Assembly (NCBI RefSeq): GCF_028769735.1
Contig: NC_088178.1
Location: 22,766,357 to 22,830,356 of the forward strand
Reading direction: 5' to 3'
Length of the DNA stretch: 64,000 nt
DNA from: Zonotrichia leucophrys gambelii
Lineage: Eukaryota; Chordata; Aves; Passeriformes; Passerellidae
Positions 38,183 to 50,500 of the stretch are shown piece by piece. A program made the position numbers and the translations under genes. The notes below the pieces were generated by a model. The model did no database searches, was not told where the DNA came from, and was given only the letters and a program-made list of their open reading frames with translations. Within the stretch, counting starts at the first letter, position 1. Every line of letters starts with the position of its first letter.

Positions 38183-38824
38183 GAACTGCCACATCCCAAT
38201 GGGGAGATTATTCTACCCGCTAAAAAAGGGGTACATTTCCCCCTGTATCAGAAGAGATGGGATCAAGAGTCTACCTTTCTCAGTTCTTTTTCCTCAATTA
38301 ATTCAGCTATTTACAATTAAAGTGTCACAGCTCTTGTAATTTTTTTCCCACTTGTGTATTTTCTAAATGAACTTCTACTATTTCACAACAACTTTACTTT
38401 CTCCCTAACACATCCCAAAAATTAACAGCTATGCAGAGTGGAGCAACCCTGACTAGCAGGCACCAGAAAGCTGAAGCTGTGCAGGCATCCCAAGGAACCT
38501 GGCAAGTACTGGGAGATTCCTGAGAGTTCTGAGGGCATCTGTAATTTTATGGGATCTCCTAAACTGGGTTTACCAAACTGGGGCTGTGGGGAATGTTATG
38601 TCAAACATTTTTCCCCATTCTGTCCATCACCTTTAGAGGGTTAGGGATCCTGATGGAGTAAAATGGCTGCATCACTGTGTGGATGGAGTGTGCTTTCAGC
38701 CCACGGGGAAGGAGAGAGCATTCCCTGGGGAGCAGGGACTTCCATCCTGAGATAACAATGAGTAGCAGAGCCAGGGTCACACCTGTAGGATGCTATTGAG
38801 AAGGGAGGGAGGAAGCTCTTTGCT

Positions 38825-39346
38825 TCAGACAGAAGGACAGGAGTAAGCTACAACAGCAAAGACACATTGCTTCAACAGGGACAGGAAGTGCAAACAGAAG
38901 GAGCAAGGGTAATTAGTTTCTCCAGCAGAACTCTGAGAGTTTACAGTAAACTCTCCAACTCTCAGATAAACAGACTTAAGAACTTGTGCTGAATTCTTCA
39001 ATTCATCCTGAATTCTCTGATTCTGAAAGAAGGCAGCAGTGATCCCATCCTCAGAGAGAGCAGCCTGGTAAAAATGAGCACTGCTGCATGCTCTTCTGGC
39101 CAAGAGGATGGTGCGCAGCACATCCAGGCTTGGCACATGGCAGAAGGTCAGAGCTGATTCTGAGAACCCAGCAACAATAGAGTCATCATGGACACAGGTG
39201 CTTCCTGGATTGATCTTGCATTTTGGCTGTTTCCAGTTAAATGTGAAGCAGCTGTGGCCCTTTATCTGCTCAAGCCACTGGAATCCATCTAAGGGGAGAC
39301 TTTCTCCCATCTCCTCTTTCCCACTCCAAGCATTCAGCTCTGTTTT
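38825..39346 (-). other. Unassigned long open frame with a strong splice acceptor
   Basis: A frame opens on the minus strand at 39436 and stays open for 203 codons to the stop at 38825-38827. Inside it, CTGTCCCTGCTCCTCTGTCTTCAG|AAAACAG at 39350-39347 is a textbook acceptor, so a spliced form would start at 39346 and encode about 173 residues before the stop. The composition is balanced and not low-complexity, including GFSESALTFCHVPSLDVLRT and AAFFQNQRIQDELKNSAQVL. I do not recognise it and see no transposase, retroviral or LINE motif. It would begin in phase 0, whereas the surrounding TRABD2B intron is phase 2, so it does not fit as an internal TRABD2B exon. No AATAAA is seen just after the stop. 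It may be a chance frame or a terminal exon of an unknown transcript. Confidence 0.25.
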
Positions 39347-42300
39347 CTGAAGACAGAGAGGAGCAGGGACAGCCAGTTGGCAGAACTCCACACAAAAAAC
39401 CAAAAAAAAACAAACAAAAAACCCCCCAACAACCAAAACAAACTTGCCTTTCTTATCTCAGGGCAAAGCAATGAGATATTGATTCAGTCACTAATTTTCC
39501 AATGCCTGTATCTGGGGACAAGGATGACAGCCAGCAAAACAAGAATGAATGCTGCTGAAGGCTGTCACACAAACAGATTCAGGACACTTCCCTCAGGCAG
39601 CAAAATGAACAAATTAAGCCAATGTGAAAATAAGTTCTCAAGAGTTTATGGCATTGTTCTGCATGATGAATAGAACAGGGTTTCTTTCACAGAAAGGGAT
39701 TGAGCTTTAAAGAAGGTGTTTTCAATAGTCAGCTGGTGGAATTCTGGAAGAGGCACAGGAAGGTCAACACTGGGCCATCAGGCACATCAACAGGAGGAGC
39801 CAGGAGATTTCAGAAAGCCAGTCAGTAAGAATTCCCAAATAGCTCCACACCAGCTAAATGTACTTAATATAAACTTTTCTTTGTAAGTTCACTGATTCTG
39901 GAGCCATCAGACCCCTCTATGTCATAGCTATTTCTTCCAGCCAGACAAGATCTCACTTTATTTTTCCCCACTACCTTAGGAAGGGGAGGATTTGGCTCAA
40001 ATTTGTGCTTGTCACTAAACAACAGAAATGTGAGACTCTAGGTATTCAGTTTGGTTGGCTTAAAGAGCAGCCGTTTCACAAGCCATGCTTAGCATTTTGG
40101 ACAGAGGAAGCCAACAATCTTCTGGCTTTACCCAGTCAGTATGCAACTGAAAGCATAAACAGGTTTGGTCTTTGTCCTGCTTCACACTTCCCAAGGCTTT
40201 TCTTTTTCTGATACATAGGAACAGTGCTAGTTATTTTCTACAAAAGGGATTCTCTTGTCCTTTCTAAAACCAAAATGGACGTCAGGGTTTAAACATCATA
40301 CCAGACTATACTCCACCTATTTATGGTAATGCTGCTGAATTATTGCTGAACAGTAAAGATCAACAATATTATTGAATAATAAAGATCAGATTACTAATCA
40401 TGTCAATAATAGTAATAATCATACTGTTCTGGGAACAGAGAGATTAAAGAAAATGATCATTTGCTTTTTTGGCAAGACAGTACTGGTAGTAAGTAGGACA
40501 TAGCCTGAGTGTTTTGCTAAATTTACTTTCATATAAGGGGGCTTTTTAACCTGAGAGAAATTGTCCTGCAAATCACTGTCGAGTCATTCATATTCGTCCA
40601 AAAGCACCCTCAAATTCAATCTGATATACTTCGAAACACTTCTATGTGCCAGCTCGAACTGTTCCTCTTCATTCTTCTGCATACAGTCTGTCCACAACAC
40701 TTTTTTTGAATTCCCTTAGCTAAAACATAAGCATGCAGCTGCTTCAGTTTTTTTTCCAACCCTTGCATTTTTTCCATGTGCTGTCCACCCCCCCAAACTC
40801 CACATCAGAATCCAGCTGATCTTCCTTGAACACTATCCAATTTTTCAATTGTCAATGCCAGAATGCAATGAAGTGGGCTTGACTCCCTTATACAACTTAT
40901 TTGGAAGTAAAGCAGAAATGTCTCTTTTGGGCTTGAGCACAAAGAAATACCTCTTCATGTATGGCTCCACAAGAACCAAGATGAAAACATCTCCATCTCT
41001 GCAACCTCTGTAACCCACAAAACAATTTCTGCTTTGCAAGCAGCTCAAAATTTGTTGTGCCTCTATTTGTTTATTCGATGTATATATTTTGTTTTTACAC
41101 TCACTATAGCAAAATGGTTCCTCTTCTGGGCCTTTCAGTTGTTTTTATTTAATCTTTTGAAAAGGAAAGAGAAGAGTAAAAAAAGGAAGGCTAGACAAAA
41201 ATGCAAAGTTCCTTAAGACATTCAATTACAGCAACGTAACAATATAACATAAACATAAACAACACAGCAACTATTAAGTTGTCGTGCTGTTGTGATGTTG
41301 TACTCTGTTTGGCTAGACTGTCTTTTGGAGCTCACCCAGAAATCATAAAATACAAACTATTCTGTAAAAAAAGAGACAAAATGGTTTGCAGCAGCCTCCT
41401 CATTTTTAAGGGGGAGCCCCAAGCACTTCTGATAGCTACAGCCCCAGTTACACGAAAATGACAATACAGTCCCTGATGTGCATTTTTGAGAGTCTTTTGT
41501 TCTTCTAAAGGCAAAAAACTGTTTCTTGTGAATATATTTAAATGCTCTTTATTCACAATTTCTATAGTTTTCTGCTGTTTCTGCACCTTGATTAATTCAG
41601 TCTAGTGGCAACTCTGGACTTTTTTGCCATGCAATTTATTTTTATTTCTTTATTGTCATCTAGAACTGGCAGATCTACCTTATGATCAGACCACAGGAAA
41701 ACTCACAGATCCTTATGGGGGGCAACCATGTGTTCTCTCTTGACTCTACCCTGTATTCCTGCACAACCATTTACCCTTTAATAAAGTTTTGTATGTTCAG
41801 TGTTCAGAGAAGACCCTGCTGAAATAAGGGTTCTAGTCCAGGCAAACCTGCCCAACACGAAAGTTACAGAACAGAACAGAAGTTACCTCGTGTGGGACCA
41901 TTCAGCTGAGGACACACACATCGATCTAGGCAGAGTCCAAGCCCTCTTGCTTTCCTGGCCATTTCCCCCAGGAATTGAGAATTTGAGGGAAGACATCATG
42001 AACAGGAGACACTGCTGCCAGGGTAGGGGAATGTGCACATAGAGGTGCCCCACTCTGCAAATAAGTCAATATTAAGCACTGGCTTTGAGTCAAGTTTCCT
42101 GCCCCATCCTTTATTTCAAGTCTGTGATGATGTGTACAGACATAGCCTAACACCAGAGAGCAGAGACTATTCTTGGACTTCTCTCACACTACTGCATCTT
42201 TAGTTCTTCTCAAGGGCTAGCAACAGCCAATAAATTAATAGTTTCACAATTTCCAGTTGAAACACTTTTCATGGGAAGATGATACTTTCAACTAAATGAA

Positions 42301-43685
42301 AATTGCTGAAGAAAGTGTCTGCTTCCCTGAGTGGAAAGTTTCTTTTTCAGAAACCTAGGAATGGTACACCTCGGCTGTTCTGCTGTAGTTTGCTTGGGTT
42401 TTATGTTTTGCTATTTTTTTTTTGTTGGTTTTAGTAAAAAACGTTCCAGCTCCAGACTGCTACAGTGTTTACTGCTCTTCCCTGCACCATGTTGACTTTT
42501 CTCCCCCTGCCAAAGTGCTTCTTAAATCTCCTCTGAATATATGCTCTTACTGGTGGTGTTTAACAGCCTTTTCTTCCTCTTTCCCCCATTGTTATTTAAG
42601 ACGATGCTTTTATTGCTCAACAGATTCCAAGAAGCATTTTGGATAAATGCTCTGTCAAAGAACACTTATGCACAGTTGAGCCATATTATATTCTATATGA
42701 ATCACTGCGGATGTTTTCCAAACAAGGTTAGATCAGCCAGATTTTCCAACTAGATTACACACAGCTTTTTCAGACATGGTCTGCTACCTCTGCCATTAAT
42801 CCTCCTCATTGAGACTCACCTCGGTTTTGGACCATGTCATGTCTGCCCACCAGGGACAGGAGCATGCTGCTAACACTTTCTTCTAATGAGGATAACAATC
42901 CTACGACAGAGTAGCCTTGGACAAATTTTATCTGCAGAATGTAAGGGAAAGGCTGATTTTGCAAAGCTAGATGGTCTCTCACCAGCCCTCATGGTTTTAT
43001 TGTCTGTGATTTCTTCAGACAGAGACCTTATTTAAATGGCCAGGAAAAAGAAAAGTCTACAGGATGAATAAAGTCTGTTTCACCAGCTAAGGACAATTTT
43101 GTGCCATGTTTTATTTTATACTAATGAAGATTGCCAAGAGCCTATTGATCAGTCCTTCTTGCCTACTTTACCTGACCAGATATATGGAGAAGCTCAGGGA
43201 ATACTGAATTGCTCTCTACCTGCCCAACACACTTTCAATGATGCATCTGCTACATAAAATGTGGTCCTTCAGGAAAAACTGAAATTCCACCTGAAGAACA
43301 GCAGCCTGACAGAGAGGTCTGCAATGGAGAAGCAACAAAACCCCCACGGAGAGCAAAAGGAAAAACAGCTCTGGGGGAAAATGAGCTGAATGAAATGTTT
43401 CTTTAAAGAAACCATGGCACTTCTGAGCTGGTATAATGAAGCAGCTGTGATATAAATAATGTCCCCAAGTGGAAAAAACCCACAAAAACACCAGCCATTC
43501 AGGCTCCATATGTTTCCAAACTCACACAATGGATGCTTTACAATGCACTTTTTGTCTGGAAATTGGGTGGGAAAGGGAGGTTCCTCACCCACCTCCTATA
43601 CTAATGCAATAATCTTGCTTAGTCACAGAAAAAGGGAGAGAAAAAAGGAGAGAAAGTGATTAATAATCTGTGGGCAGCTGCTTAC

Positions 43686-43776
43686 TTTCCAATTGGTTGT
43701 CCAGGAGGGGTGTGCTCCACTTCAAATCCTGCTTGTCTCAGTACATCAATCACAGTGTTGTTACCCAGGAAGTGAC
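43686..43776 (-). CDS. TRABD2B: TRABD2B (TIKI2) coding exon: end of TraB metalloprotease domain
   Basis: This internal exon of 91 nt encodes [20 protein letters not shown] followed by HTPPGQPIG. The acceptor is a pyrimidine-rich tract ending TTTTAG and the donor is AAA|GTAAGC. It starts in phase 1, so its first two bases (GT) complete a glycine codon, and it ends with AA of a split codon. The pattern GH-x-LG-N, then V-x-DVL, then a GFEVE strand, is the C-terminal signature of the TraB/GumN family. In TIKI proteins the histidine here belongs to the second GxxH motif used for metal-dependent cleavage of Wnt N-termini at the cell surface or in the secretory route. That histidine is the first complete codon (43774-43772). 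The preceding exon, expected to end in a Gly-Ala-Gly context, is not in the window. TIKI1 (TRABD2A) is the alternative, but the downstream exons and long introns favour TRABD2B. Confidence 0.93.
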
Positions 43777-44457
43777 CTAAAATACAGGTAGAAAATAGCA
43801 CTGTCAATCAAACTACTACTCTCACTTGCTTGAGCTTCTCCTGTTGGAACAGCAGCTTTGGGAGTCAAGGGTACCAAAAACTAGGTCAGAGAAAGGGACA
43901 GCATAAAGCCCAAACACTTCTTCCATCTCATTTATCCCTCCCTCCCCTCACAGGGCCAAGGGACTGGGTGGATAATAGGGAACCTAGATGGGTTGCAAGT
44001 CTTGCCTTCCACTGTGACCATTTTTAATATGCACACTGATTAAATAAATTTCCAACATGGAGATCAGAATGACCCTGCAGTGGCAAAAGGATATTACTAG
44101 GGCTTTGACTCGTGAAATGGAACAACTTACAACCCTGACCATCACTACTCATGGACATCTGCTAATGAAGAGACTCAGGCTGCTGTAATGCATGTTCAGT
44201 ACTTGTCTGACTAAAACCACAGTGATTCAGGAACTGCCTCATCAGCCATTCAGCCACCTGCACAGTGGGGCTGGGAGGAGCTGGGATGGTAACCTTATCT
44301 CTCCCAAAACACAAAGATTTAGTCCTGTAATTCAGGGCTCTTTGTTAGAAGTGTAAAGGTCACATTCCTATTCACAGAAGTAACAAGGAGCCCACTAAGT
44401 ATTGCAGTGTGTACAGGCCTTGAAAGAGTTTACTTAAGGGGGTCCCATATACTTGAA

Positions 44458-44545
44458 ATCTGAACCAAATCCCACAGAGTCAATGGGAGCCCTCAAAGGG
44501 CTTTGGGCTCAGACTCAATAAGGGAGTGTAATCCAGCAAAAGCTT
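44458..44545. repeat. Possible ancient amniote repeat relic
   Basis: AATCCCACAGAGTCAATGGGAG followed by AAAGGGCTTTGGGCTCAG and TGTAATCCAGCAAAAG resembles a degenerate amniote repeat built around a GTCAATGGGAG core with a GGGCTTTGG block. I recognise the pattern but cannot name the family. Confidence 0.35.
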
Positions 44546-47500
44546 TCAACTTATTGTCAGAGTCCCACACTGTCTGCAGGATGGGTTGGATATATAAAGG
44601 CAGCAAAAAGTCCACAAACAAATTTATTAAAATCCACATAGCACTGTAACCTGTCTCCAACTGCAGCCATGAGTGACATGGAGGAAGAACAGAACAATCC
44701 TCTTCCATTATATCCATTAACTTCCAGCTCTGCAGGGCTGGGTGACCCCCATTTACAGCCAGGTCACTGCACCTCACTGCCAGCTCTGAACAGACCAATT
44801 CACCAGGAATGTGCCCAAGCCTCCCTGTGCCTGTGGCATCTCAGAGGAGGGTGTTCACCACGCTGTGGGGTGTAAGAACTCACTCCTCTGGTTTGCTGCT
44901 GCTGCTGCTTGGAGAGTGTGTGCTTGCCTGAAGCACAAAGTGTTTGCAGGAGACGTTTCTGACTGCCTGGCTCCACAGCAGAGCCAAACTGCACTGAAAA
45001 ATCCAAGGCAGGCAAGAGGTGCCTGAGTCCCCCTCCAAGGACACCGCTGTGCAAGGAGCTGGTGCAGCCACCAGCAGAGTCACCCCTAGGATTCTTCGCC
45101 CACCCTGCACAAAGTCCTGATGAATTTGAGAGCATTCAGCCCCAGGATTTGCTCAGCCTGCTTCCCTCTGCTCCCACTGCCAACAAGGGCGCTAACTCGC
45201 CTCAGTTGTTGGAACGATGTAGCTGCATGGCTTTGAGTGCAACTCGCAAGCGCTGGTAAGAGCTTTTAGCCAAAAGACATTTCTTTAAATGATTAAATGT
45301 ACATTTGCAGAGCCCTAGTGTGTTCCAGGATTCCTCCACTTCCTTTTAAGAAAACGCAAAATTTGATTTTCCCCTTTCTAACTTACTTATAACAAAAGCC
45401 AAAGCAGCAAAGAACAGTCCCAAAAATGTGTTATACACCCTCAGAGATTCAAGAAATGAGACATTTGTGAATGATTAACTGGATTTGATCATATCCTGTT
45501 TTTTTATGCAGTGGCCAAGGCAAACAAAGGTCCCCATTCTGTCACTGGCAAAGTGACACTGAGGAACCAAAGTCAAAGGTATCAGAGTCCGAGACGTTTC
45601 CGAGTCCACTTTATTTTCCCTGAGCCAGGGTCTGAAATGCCAAAAGATTTCTTAATGTAAATAATTGTCCCGATTCCAGCAAATCTTTGACAAGATGACA
45701 GCATAAGAGAAACCAATTTTAACTCTTTTAAACTCAGGGAAAAAAGTAACTATGCAAAAGCTCTGACTCCTCATCCACACAATGGTAGGTTGGTCAACAA
45801 TGTCAGCTCCTCAGCAGAGCCTGCAAGTCCCTTCAAGTGATGGATGAAGACCAAAAGATGGCACTTCCTGGACTTCCCATTCCTGCCCTCTGTGTGGATG
45901 CCATGCTGAAAGCTGCCAGCTGCTGGGACTGGTGATCTGCTGGGCAGCATGGCAACAGAGTTTGTTCTTTTAATTCTGCCTTTCCTAACTGGAAGGAATG
46001 CCAGCTTCCATTAAAAACCCCTCAACTTCAGATTCCCAAATAAATTAAAATCCTAATTACAAATATCCATGCAAACATCATAGGTATTTCATTGTATGTT
46101 CTCAATCCAACACATACCAAAATATTTTCAATGCTCCAGCTCAACCAAGAGAAAAGAAATAAAAAGAAATAAAAAAATCAAAACCAAAATCCAACTTTGA
46201 GCTGGCCCTCAAATAATTCTCCATTCCACATACATCAACAGAGCCTGAAACTTTAACAACTACTAGGAAATGGCATGAGCAAGTCTTTGCAAAACTTAAC
46301 CTTTAGACTCTGCTTAAAATTTACCTGTTTGTATTATCCCACGTACATCTGGGTAAGTTACCACCCATCTCATCCCCAGCTTGCCATGTAAATGCATCCT
46401 CTCCACCCGACTGAAGATTTCTGACTTGTATTTGTCTTAACTTCTCTGTCCAGTCAGAATTCACATATTAAGGTTGTTTTTGTATCCACCCAACATAGAC
46501 ATTTCCCATCACTGATTCATGTGATCCCATGGCAAGGAGTTCCTCAGGATCTCCTTGAGATGTGGAACAGGAAGTTTTAAGGAAAAAGGTGGCACTGGAG
46601 AGGTCCAGTGCAAGTAGGTAATGTGAAACAAGAAAGGTTAAAGAATTCCTGGAAGAATTGTCTTAGCCTGCCTCCTGCTGTGAAGTCCATAATAATTATC
46701 CTTTCCAGTTTTAAAATCCAGGAAAATCTTCTATGTGAGAAATATGTTACATAAACTAACTCTCCCTAGCCACACACAACTTGAGATAAGGACTCACTTG
46801 TTAAATATTAACAACAACAGAATACTTTGACAGCCCATGTGATGAAAACAAAATAACCTGCATATCAGAGACAATTAAGCTCATCATCAGTGAAAAACAT
46901 CAAATTGCTGCTCATATGTGCAAATAGAGTATGCAGTAACTGTTGTATTCTTTATAACATCACTGGATTTACTTTTTATTTATAGATATGAAATAAATGA
47001 GCTTTATATATATGTGTATGTGCATGTATGCTTCTGCTTAAATATTTTAAAAATTTCTCTTCCTGGCCTGGGAAAAACTTCAAGAGTGTGTAACTACTGA
47101 AAATTTAGTGCATCTAGAGATTTATCAGACAGGCTAGAGGCAAGGGAATGATCTTGCATTTCCATCACTATTCCCTCTTCAGTCTAAACCTGAATAAACC
47201 ATTCCTGCAGTATTAACCAAATTTATCTTGACAGCTGATGAAAACTGGATCCAAGAGGTCAGAACATCAGCTGCCTTGGGAAATCCATGGAAGTGGAAAA
47301 GGAGAGAAAGCAGACATAAAAGATTTTCTACATAGGGACCTGAAGAGAAAGTATGTACTTGGGCACAGAGATATGCAGAGCAGCCACTCCTAACAGTTTA
47401 AGATTAAAATTGCCCAGGTGTGGATGCAATCCTTCCACCCTCTGAGGATAAGGAGATACTAATGGGATTTGCTTGAGGACAAGACCCAGTGCTAAACACA

Positions 47501-50500
47501 GTAATTTTGTAGTTTAAACACAAACACTAGAGTGGTCAGTGTGGCTGCTGCACTTAAGAGACGGTTTCTTACTAAATTTGATGAGGCCAAGATTATCCTC
47601 CTTTCACTCACATCTCGTTTTTTTGAGACAAGCATCTGCAGACAGTGGAGGAACACATTATACGGCATGGCTGCTAACATTAATCATAGATCTTCCATTC
47701 CTGGTTTGCTCTTTTATTTTTAATTAAGAACCGTGTTTTGGACTACAGAAAGCAGATCCATGTAATGTTTCCTTATCTCCCCAAGGTTTCATTTTTCACT
47801 GGCAGAAAGAAAGAATAAACCATCAATTAGGGTTTTTTTTTACTAAAAAACATGTAAAAAATACACGAAATCTATGTGGTTTCCTTAAAGCAGGTTGATG
47901 CACAAACACTGCTGAAAGAATGCACTTTCTTCCTTTTTTATGGAATATCCTGAGGCAGAGAGAAAGACACTTCTCAGCCAGCTCTTGACAGCCATGTATT
48001 TCCTAACTGACCACATACACTAAAGCTCTCCTTTTCCATTTCAGACATCCTAGTGACCCTCATCAATAACCTAAGCATCAGGTTGCATCCCTCAAAAGTT
48101 AGATGAACTTAGGTGTTCCTACACAGAAAAATTACAACCACATTTTGATGACAGAGGCAAAAAAAATGTTTTTAAGCAAATGTTATGTACTTTATCTAGG
48201 TTTAGAGATCTACTACAAATTACTTTGTCTATTCTTTTCGCAATTCTTTGTTCCACACAAAGAACAGGCTTAGAAGGATAACGGGGTACAAAGGAGCAGG
48301 AGATAATTCCCTCACAAAGGACCTCCATTGCCAGAGCCTTTGAAGTTGTGCTAAAAAAGCCTTGCTAGCCATTAGCTGACACACAGCAGAAATCTGAACT
48401 GTTTCCATGCACACTACAAGCAGAGCTATTTTCTGCACAATTAGTCATAAAAAGGTCCAATGTAAACTGTGTCGGGAGGTCTCAATTCTTTACATTCTCC
48501 ACACAGTGAATCAGACATTATGTATAACGTTTTGTTGCCATTTAGACCTTGGGCTGCTCTGCAATCAGGAGGCGGCAGCCTCTATTCCTCCTTCTCCCTC
48601 GATGCTGATTCTCAAGCCCCTTGGCAGCACCACAGTGTTTATGGTAGGAAGGCTTCACAAGAATTAGTGTAGGGAAAAAAGCAAAGAGAGCTGCCCCTTC
48701 ACAGTCAGGGTAAATACTTTGTGGTCCCTTTGCTTGCTGCCTCTAAAACTGCATCTCCATTCCTCTTAATCTACAGTGGTCAAAGCTCAGTATTTTGGAA
48801 GCTGAAAGATTAATTTATCAAGATGAGGCTGTAGTAAGGAGCTACAGCAAGCACTCCAGGCAATGACTTTTATTTGAATTTGATGATTTCTCCACTATAG
48901 CATTCCAGTCTGAGCCAGAGGTCTCTGGGTAACAGCAGGAATTTACTGGGAACCACATGCCATCCCACAGTACTCACTTCTGACATGACACATGTTCCAG
49001 AGACCTGTGGTGGGGAATCAGTACTGTGGATAAACCCTCCCAATTTTTCATTCCCTTTCACTCCTTGTCCAGTGTATTTCTTTGCTAATGAATAACACGC
49101 TTTGAAACCTGGAGGCTCTTCTGCCTTCCTCATGATGACTCTCACTGCTAGACAATTGCTCCTCTTTGTTATTGAACCACTTCCATGAAATCTCACTCTA
49201 ATGGTAAGGATGGCCTTGAAAAAGTATCTTGAATGCACTTTGACAAGGAGCCAATGCTTGGTTGGTGCAGATCTTGCTTTTGCAAGTTGGATCTAGATGT
49301 AACTGAAAGATTCCTTCAGTCTGAGTAACTCTCTGATGTGAAGTGTTTTATCAAGGAATGACACCAGGTGATGGATTAGGTGGATGATCTGCAGCACCTA
49401 GTCATGAGTATGATGTTAGGACAGCCTGAATATTTGGATTTTAAATTTTACTGATAATGTGAACAAAACTCATGCGTGTGGAGATTCAACAACAATTTTC
49501 TGGAAATGGCTTGAAGGAACCCAGCCTACACCAGTTAGCATGAAATGTGAGCCATACCATGCCACAGGATGAGACATGCAGCCCTACCACACCAGACCAG
49601 ATGTAACAAAAGCTTCCTAGAGCCTGGTGTTCAGATTTGAAACAAGAGTTCTGGGAGCTTTCCAAAGAGAAAGGGACTATCAAAGGCCCCACCTTCCAGA
49701 AAAGACTGTCACCCCAGGTTGCTGGCTTTTGCTCTGCTTCAGGACATGGTTTTGCACTTGGAAATTGCAGCATTATGCAAAAAGCTGTGAAGGAGAGCTG
49801 GAGATGCAGAGAATGAGCTTTCCTCTTCCCCTATTTGGCAGAAGTATTCAAGCCCAAAGCATGCCTTAAAAAATACTTTGCACAAGCCATGTGCAATGGT
49901 CCTGCAAAGCAGGCTTTCATCATGGACTCCTTACATCATGCCACCCGTTCTCCAAGCAGATGGAGAAATCATTTTCCCTCTTGTTTGATGTTGTTATTCT
50001 ATGCAGTTGTGAGGAACTGACTCATAGCCACTTTTGGACAGTCACGGGAATCAGAGCAATAACGCATAAGGAGCCAAAGCGTGCAGCATTTCCAACGTCC
50101 AGCAATCCTCCCATGGCTCCCTTCATTCTTTTCTTGCATGTAATCACCTCTCTCCCCTCTCACCCGAGTGCACTTAGAGAACGAGCTCTGGAGAAAGGCC
50201 ACACTGTAGCCAGAGGGAGAATGGAGAGATGAGGGGCCAAAAGTTGAGGGGGTTATTCCAGATTGACGCCAAGCTAATAGAGCACAGATTTGTACTTCCC
50301 TGGGGTGTCTCGGAGATCTACAGTGCAATTCTATACTTGGAGCATCTCAGTCTGAAGGACAGACAGATTCCCACAGACTTCTATTTCCTTGCTGCCCCCA
50401 AGTATAATAAACTCCCCCAATGTCTCTCCGTTTCTGATCTTCCTTTCTGAGCAGCCCTTCTACTAAGGGTATAGAGCTATTTTTGAGGAATTCACATGCC

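Larger units (their letters stand above)
23241..43685 (-). other. TRABD2B: TRABD2B intron between the TraB-end exon and the linker exon (20,445 nt, phase 2)
   Basis: This intron is bounded by GTAAGC at 43685 and TTTTGCAG at 23241. It contains the avian CR1 fragment (33119-33502), a 27-bp-period tandem duplication (34525-34573), an 11-bp triplication (38150-38182), a very AT-rich patch (about 25880-26340) and the unexplained minus-strand open frame at 38825-39346. That frame would enter in phase 0, so it cannot be an internal TRABD2B exon without breaking the reading frame. Confidence 0.85.

Noticed and set aside
22967..43685. In-frame stops directly at the donors of the exons at 22971-23240 and 43686-43776, suggesting intron-retained soluble isoforms
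   Set aside because: Any phase 2 intron starting GTRAG gives TAA or TGA as the next codon, so this is automatic. I also saw no AATAAA on the minus strand shortly after the 22971-23240 exon to support intronic polyadenylation.
48978..49214. Minus-strand open segment of 79 codons between a CAAG acceptor and an AGAA|GTGAGT donor
   Set aside because: The acceptor has a poor pyrimidine tract, the translation is unrecognised, and the phase 0 ends do not fit the phase 1 junction needed upstream of the TRABD2B TraB-end exon.
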